This document shows positions 15,601 through 18,268 of a stretch of 18,268 nt of DNA, one piece after another; positions within the stretch are counted from its first letter, which is position 1; every line of letters begins with the position of its first letter. The DNA lies in the NCBI GenBank assembly GCA_016705325.1, contig JADIYJ010000021.1, forward strand, positions 1-18,268, read 5' to 3'. The translations under genes were made by a program, and so were the position numbers. Under the pieces are notes generated by a model that worked only from the letters and a program-made list of their open reading frames with translations, did not search any database and was not told the origin of the DNA. The DNA is from Pseudomonadota bacterium. GTDB taxonomy: Bacteria; Pseudomonadota; Gammaproteobacteria; Steroidobacterales; Steroidobacteraceae.

Positions 15601-16626
15601 TCAACCGTTGGCGGCATGCGCAACTTGCAGCCCCATCACACGCGGCAGCAAGGCTTTGGCCTTCAGCACCTGCAGCGAGACCGCCGATTCACGCGGAATC
15701 GTGAAGCGGTCGGCCAGCGGCAGCGAAGCCAGTCCCGTCAGGAAGGTGAATGCCTGCTGGTACCCGGCCTCGCGGGCCAGCCGGACGCTGTGTTCGTTGA
15801 TGTGTTGTGGCCCGCCCACAGGGTAGGCGAACGAGCTGACCTCGTGGCCCAGGATTGTCTCGAGACTGCGCTTGGAGCCCTTGATCTCGTCAGCCTGGGC
15901 CTGCGGGCTGAGCGTCGCCAGCACTCGGTGCGAGATCGTGTGCGAGCCGATGCCGTGACCCGCGGCGCGCATCGCCCGCACCTGCTGCCAACTCATCAGT
16001 TCCGCGCTCTGCAGGTCCCGCGACGGCACCGCAACCCCGCACGCATCCGCGAGTCGGGCCAGCAGTGCCTCGGTGGCTCCGCCGGCTGGAGTTTGAACAC
16101 ATCAGAACGCACGTCGCAAAGACCCGGCGAAGTCGCCCTCAAGGTCGTAATCCTGTTCATCGACCTGGATGGAACGACGGGTGGTTGACTTGAGCAGGTA
16201 CGCAGACACATCCCACCAGCCGAGGCGGCGCTGCTCCAGCATGTCGAAAGGTATGAAGAACATGCCGCGGATCCCGAGGTCGTCCAGCACCGGCCGGGCC
16301 AGGTCGAAACAGTCCACGTAGCCGTCGTCGAACGTAACTGCCGAGTAAACCGTGTCACGGGGCAATTCGCCACCCTGATCCAGGCGCAACAACTGGTCTT
16401 CGTCCAGCACGACCGTCGCTGCCTTCAGCCACTGCATCTGCTGCGAAACGTCGCGACGTCGGTATCGAAGACCCCCGTCGTCGAAGCGGGTCGGCCCAAG
16501 GCCGGCACGGGCGTGGATGCGATGGTAGTTCACCACCAGCAATGACGCGGGTGCGCGCCTGCCGAGGAAACGATGTGCGCCGACTGCCATCAAGGAGCGC
16601 GCCAGTTGCAATCTTCTGCCCGCCAT
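15601..16626 (-). CDS. Polysaccharide deacetylase (NodB/CE4 family), interrupted by an in-frame TGA
   Basis: This is a metal-dependent deacetylase of N-acetylated polysaccharide. The N-terminal half has ASLLVVNYHRIH and the NodB motif 1 AVTFDDGYVDCFD (Asp100, Asp101). The C-terminal half has motif 2 GIGSHTISHRVLATLSP (the H-X3-H metal ligands) and VSSFAYPVGG. Both halves are in the same frame but separated by a TGA at 16102-16104. Another frame across this point reads SDVFKLQPA, so the stop could also come from two indels that cancel out. Total length of about 341 fits the subfamily found in exopolysaccharide/PEP-CTERM loci. It is convergent with the VanZ gene and divergent from the glycosyltransferase. 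Confidence 0.8.
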
Positions 16627-16910
16627 GCTGCGAATTCACCTCGTCGTACCATTCGTGCAACAGTGGCAGACCAGATCTTCAGCCACCAGATTCCCGGCCA
16701 TCGCGCGAACCGACTCACGGTCGCGACGACATAATGTGCACTCCTTTCGGCGAGTTGTTAACCGACACGCCCCAGTCCGCATCCGCACCATGAACTGCGT
16801 CACAAATTTCCGGCGGCAGGGCGATTAGCATGGCAAAGTGTCGCGCGTCGGCTCCGAACAGGACGGGCGCGACCGCAATGGAATGTTGCCCAGGAACCAG
16901 GACATTGTCT
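16627..16910. other. Divergent intergenic region between deacetylase and glycosyltransferase
   Basis: These 284 bases should hold promoters for both flanking genes, but no pair of hexamers is convincing. A 72-codon minus-strand frame (16715-16933) overlaps the glycosyltransferase start and matches no family I know. The glycosyltransferase frame stays open upstream to 16830, but that part does not resemble the family. Confidence 0.4.
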
Positions 16911-17891
16911 GTGCAGCCAGAGATTTCGGTCATCGTGCCGTTCTACAACGAAGAGGAGAGCATCCACCGGATGCACTCCGCGATCGTCGACGCCGTGGAA
17001 CCGCTCGGCGTCCCGTTCGAAATGGTTTTCGTCAACGACGGCAGCCGCGACCGCACGCTGGAGATTGCCACAAACATCGCCCGTGCGGACGAGCGTGTCA
17101 TGGTGGTCAACTTCCGCCGCAACTATGGCCAGACGCCGGCCATGGCCGCCGGCATCGAGCAGGCGAATGGCCGCGTCCTGGTGACCATGGACGGCGACCT
17201 GCAGAATGACCCGCGCGACATCGAGCAATTCCTGGCCAAGATCGACGAGGGCTTCGACATCGTCGTCGGCTGGCGCCACAACCGACAGGACAAGCTGGTT
17301 TCGCGCAAGATTCCATCGAAGATCGCCAACTGGATCATCGGCAAGGTCACCGGCGTGCCGATCAAGGACAATGGTTGTTCACTCAAGGCCTACCGCGCCG
17401 AGTTGATCAAGGCCATCCCGCTCTATTCCGAGATGCACCGTTTCATCCCTGCCGTGGCGTCCATCGCCGGGCCGCGAATTGCCGAGATCAAGGTGCGCCA
17501 TCACGCCAGGCAGTTTGGCCCCAGTCGAAGTATGGCCTGTCCCGGATCTACAAGGTGTTGCTCGACCTCATGGTGATCAAGACCGTTGCGTCGTTCACGG
17601 CGCGCCCAGTGCTGTGGTTTGCCATGCTCGCGACGCCACTGGCACTTGTTGGCCTGCTGCTGCTGGGATATTCCCTGGCACTTTGGGGATGCGGTCACAC
17701 TACGTGCCGTTGCCTGCAGGGTCCGCGCTGCTGCTATTCCTGTACGGCGCCCTGATACTTGGACTCGGCGGGGTCATCCGGCAAATCGTTTACGAGCTCG
17801 GTGACATGCGCGAAAGCGACTTCTCGCGGCTGTCTGCCAGGATCTGGACGCCGGCGGCGCCCAGACCGAGGAAGCAGTGGACCATGCGTAG
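16911..17891 (+). CDS. GT2 polyprenyl-phosphate glycosyltransferase, DPM1/GtrB type (frameshifted)
   Basis: It transfers a sugar from a nucleotide donor to a polyprenyl phosphate at the inner membrane. The GT-A domain opens with ISVIVPFYNEEESIHRM and FVNDGSRDRTLE. The metal site is MDGDLQNDP, followed by VVGWRHNRQDKLVSRKIPSK and DNGCSLKAYR. The C-terminus has two membrane helices, VLWFAMLATPLALVGLLLLG and SALLLFLYGALILGLGG. Three one-base losses must be restored: in CCCC near 17519-17522 (FG to QSKYGLSRIYKVLLDL), near 17681-17688 (YSLAL to LGMRSHYVPLP), and between about 17836 and 17862, before TEEAVDHA and stop. This gives about 327 residues, normal for the family. The GTG at 16911 with upstream AGGA is chosen because it begins two codons before the conserved strand. 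The stop overlaps the start of the next gene. Confidence 0.83.
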
Positions 17892-18268
17892 TTCAAGGTC
17901 GTCGGCGGCAATTTCCGCAATCGTCGCCGTCGGGGCGCGGCAGACTGACGCAGCCGAGCTCTATGCCGCGTACAAGGCAGGGCTCGATGCGCTGGGCCAA
18001 GAGTACGAACTCATCTTCGTGCTGGACGGCCCACGGCCTGCCTTTGCCGCTGGGCTGCGGGAACTGCTGGCGCACGGTGAAGAATTCACCGTCGTCAGCC
18101 TGACGCGCGAATTCGGCGATGCCACGGCGCTGATGGCAGGTTTCGAGCAGGCCTCGGGACAGACCATCGTTACCCTCCCCTCCTACCATCAGGTGGAACC
18201 GGCAGAGATTGCCAAGCTGGTCGAAGCCACGGAATCGAACGACGTCGCCATCGGCTGGCGCTGGCCCC
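17884..18268 (+). CDS. GT2-like protein without the usual DXD motif, 3' end beyond window
   Basis: The ATG overlaps the end of the preceding glycosyltransferase by 8 bases, and the frame runs open to the window edge (128 codons). The order of blocks follows a GT2 fold: ISAIVAVGA, YEYELIF-type strand (EYELIFVLDGPRPAF), VVSLTREFGDATALMAGFEQ, GQTIVTL and VAIGWRWP. Compared with the upstream gene, VNDGSRD is replaced by VLDGPRP and the metal-binding MDGDLQNDP by LPSYHQVEP. Both acidic positions needed for a metal-bound nucleotide sugar are therefore missing in the visible part. It may be an inactive or regulatory partner of the upstream enzyme. The alternative is an active divergent enzyme with other ligands. 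Confidence 0.7.
   Translation, partial: MRSSRSSAAISAIVAVGARQTDAAELYAAYKAGLDALGQEYELIFVLDGPRPAFAAGLRELLAHGEEFTVVSLTREFGDATALMAGFEQASGQTIVTLPSYHQVEPAEIAKLVEATESNDVAIGWRWP

Noticed and set aside
16715..16933. A possible 72-residue minus-strand gene (MTEISGCTDNVL...)
   Set aside because: It overlaps the start of the GT2 gene on the other strand, has no visible family motif, and no ribosome site convinced me.
1..18268. CRISPR arrays, insertion sequences or rRNA
   Set aside because: No regularly spaced repeats, transposase motifs or rRNA-like sequence were seen.

Overview
The window is GC-rich DNA from a Gram-negative bacterium. It encodes an outer-membrane beta-barrel precursor with a signal peptide, nucleotide-sugar enzymes and lipid-linked glycosyltransferases. 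A member of the Pseudomonadota is the best guess. I cannot name a genus from sequence alone.

Left part (1-3243) is a mobile-element scar. A decayed tyrosine-recombinase gene runs off the left edge on the minus strand. Next comes a 46-base 3' fragment of a tRNA-Asn gene (1137-1182), then a stand-alone cobalamin-binding-type radical SAM gene (1527-3068). A second copy of the last 25 bases of the same tRNA end follows (3219-3243). The two direct repeats bracket the radical SAM gene, as expected for a small island integrated at a tRNA 3' end.

Centre (3286-14482) is a tight ten-gene minus-strand operon for surface glycan synthesis. In transcription order it reads: ATP-grasp ligase, FemAB/GNAT-like transferase, thiamine-diphosphate (ThDP) enzyme of the acetolactate synthase type, PIG-L deacetylase, UDP-glucuronate decarboxylase-like SDR, UDP-glucose 6-dehydrogenase, glucose-1-phosphate cytidylyltransferase, RmlC-type 3,5-epimerase, COG4091 dehydrogenase with a SAF domain, and outer-membrane beta-barrel protein. 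Several junctions overlap by 1-4 bases, which suggests translational coupling. The set predicts UDP-glucuronate and a UDP-pentose or 4-keto-pentose. It also predicts a CDP-glucose-derived sugar that may be modified by the 3,5-epimerase, the COG4091 enzyme and the ThDP enzyme. This resembles in outline the CDP-linked branched-sugar (yersiniose) logic, but no clear CDP-glucose 4,6-dehydratase lies in the window. A 22-base near-palindrome sits directly in front of the first gene and overlaps its weak ribosome-binding site.

Right part (14640-18268) continues the glycan locus: a VanZ-like membrane protein with a soluble C-terminal domain (+), a polysaccharide deacetylase (-), a DPM1/GtrB-type polyprenyl-phosphate glycosyltransferase (+), and the start of a second GT2-like protein (+) that lacks the usual DXD residues.

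Many genes here carry single-base indels, mostly in G or C runs: integrase, beta-barrel protein, FemAB, VanZ, GT2, and a hidden compensating pair inside the 3,5-epimerase. The deacetylase has an in-frame TGA. Genes from about 6.5 to 12.1 kb look intact. Sequencing or assembly error is the simplest explanation outside the integrase, so the broken genes are listed at their full inferred extents.
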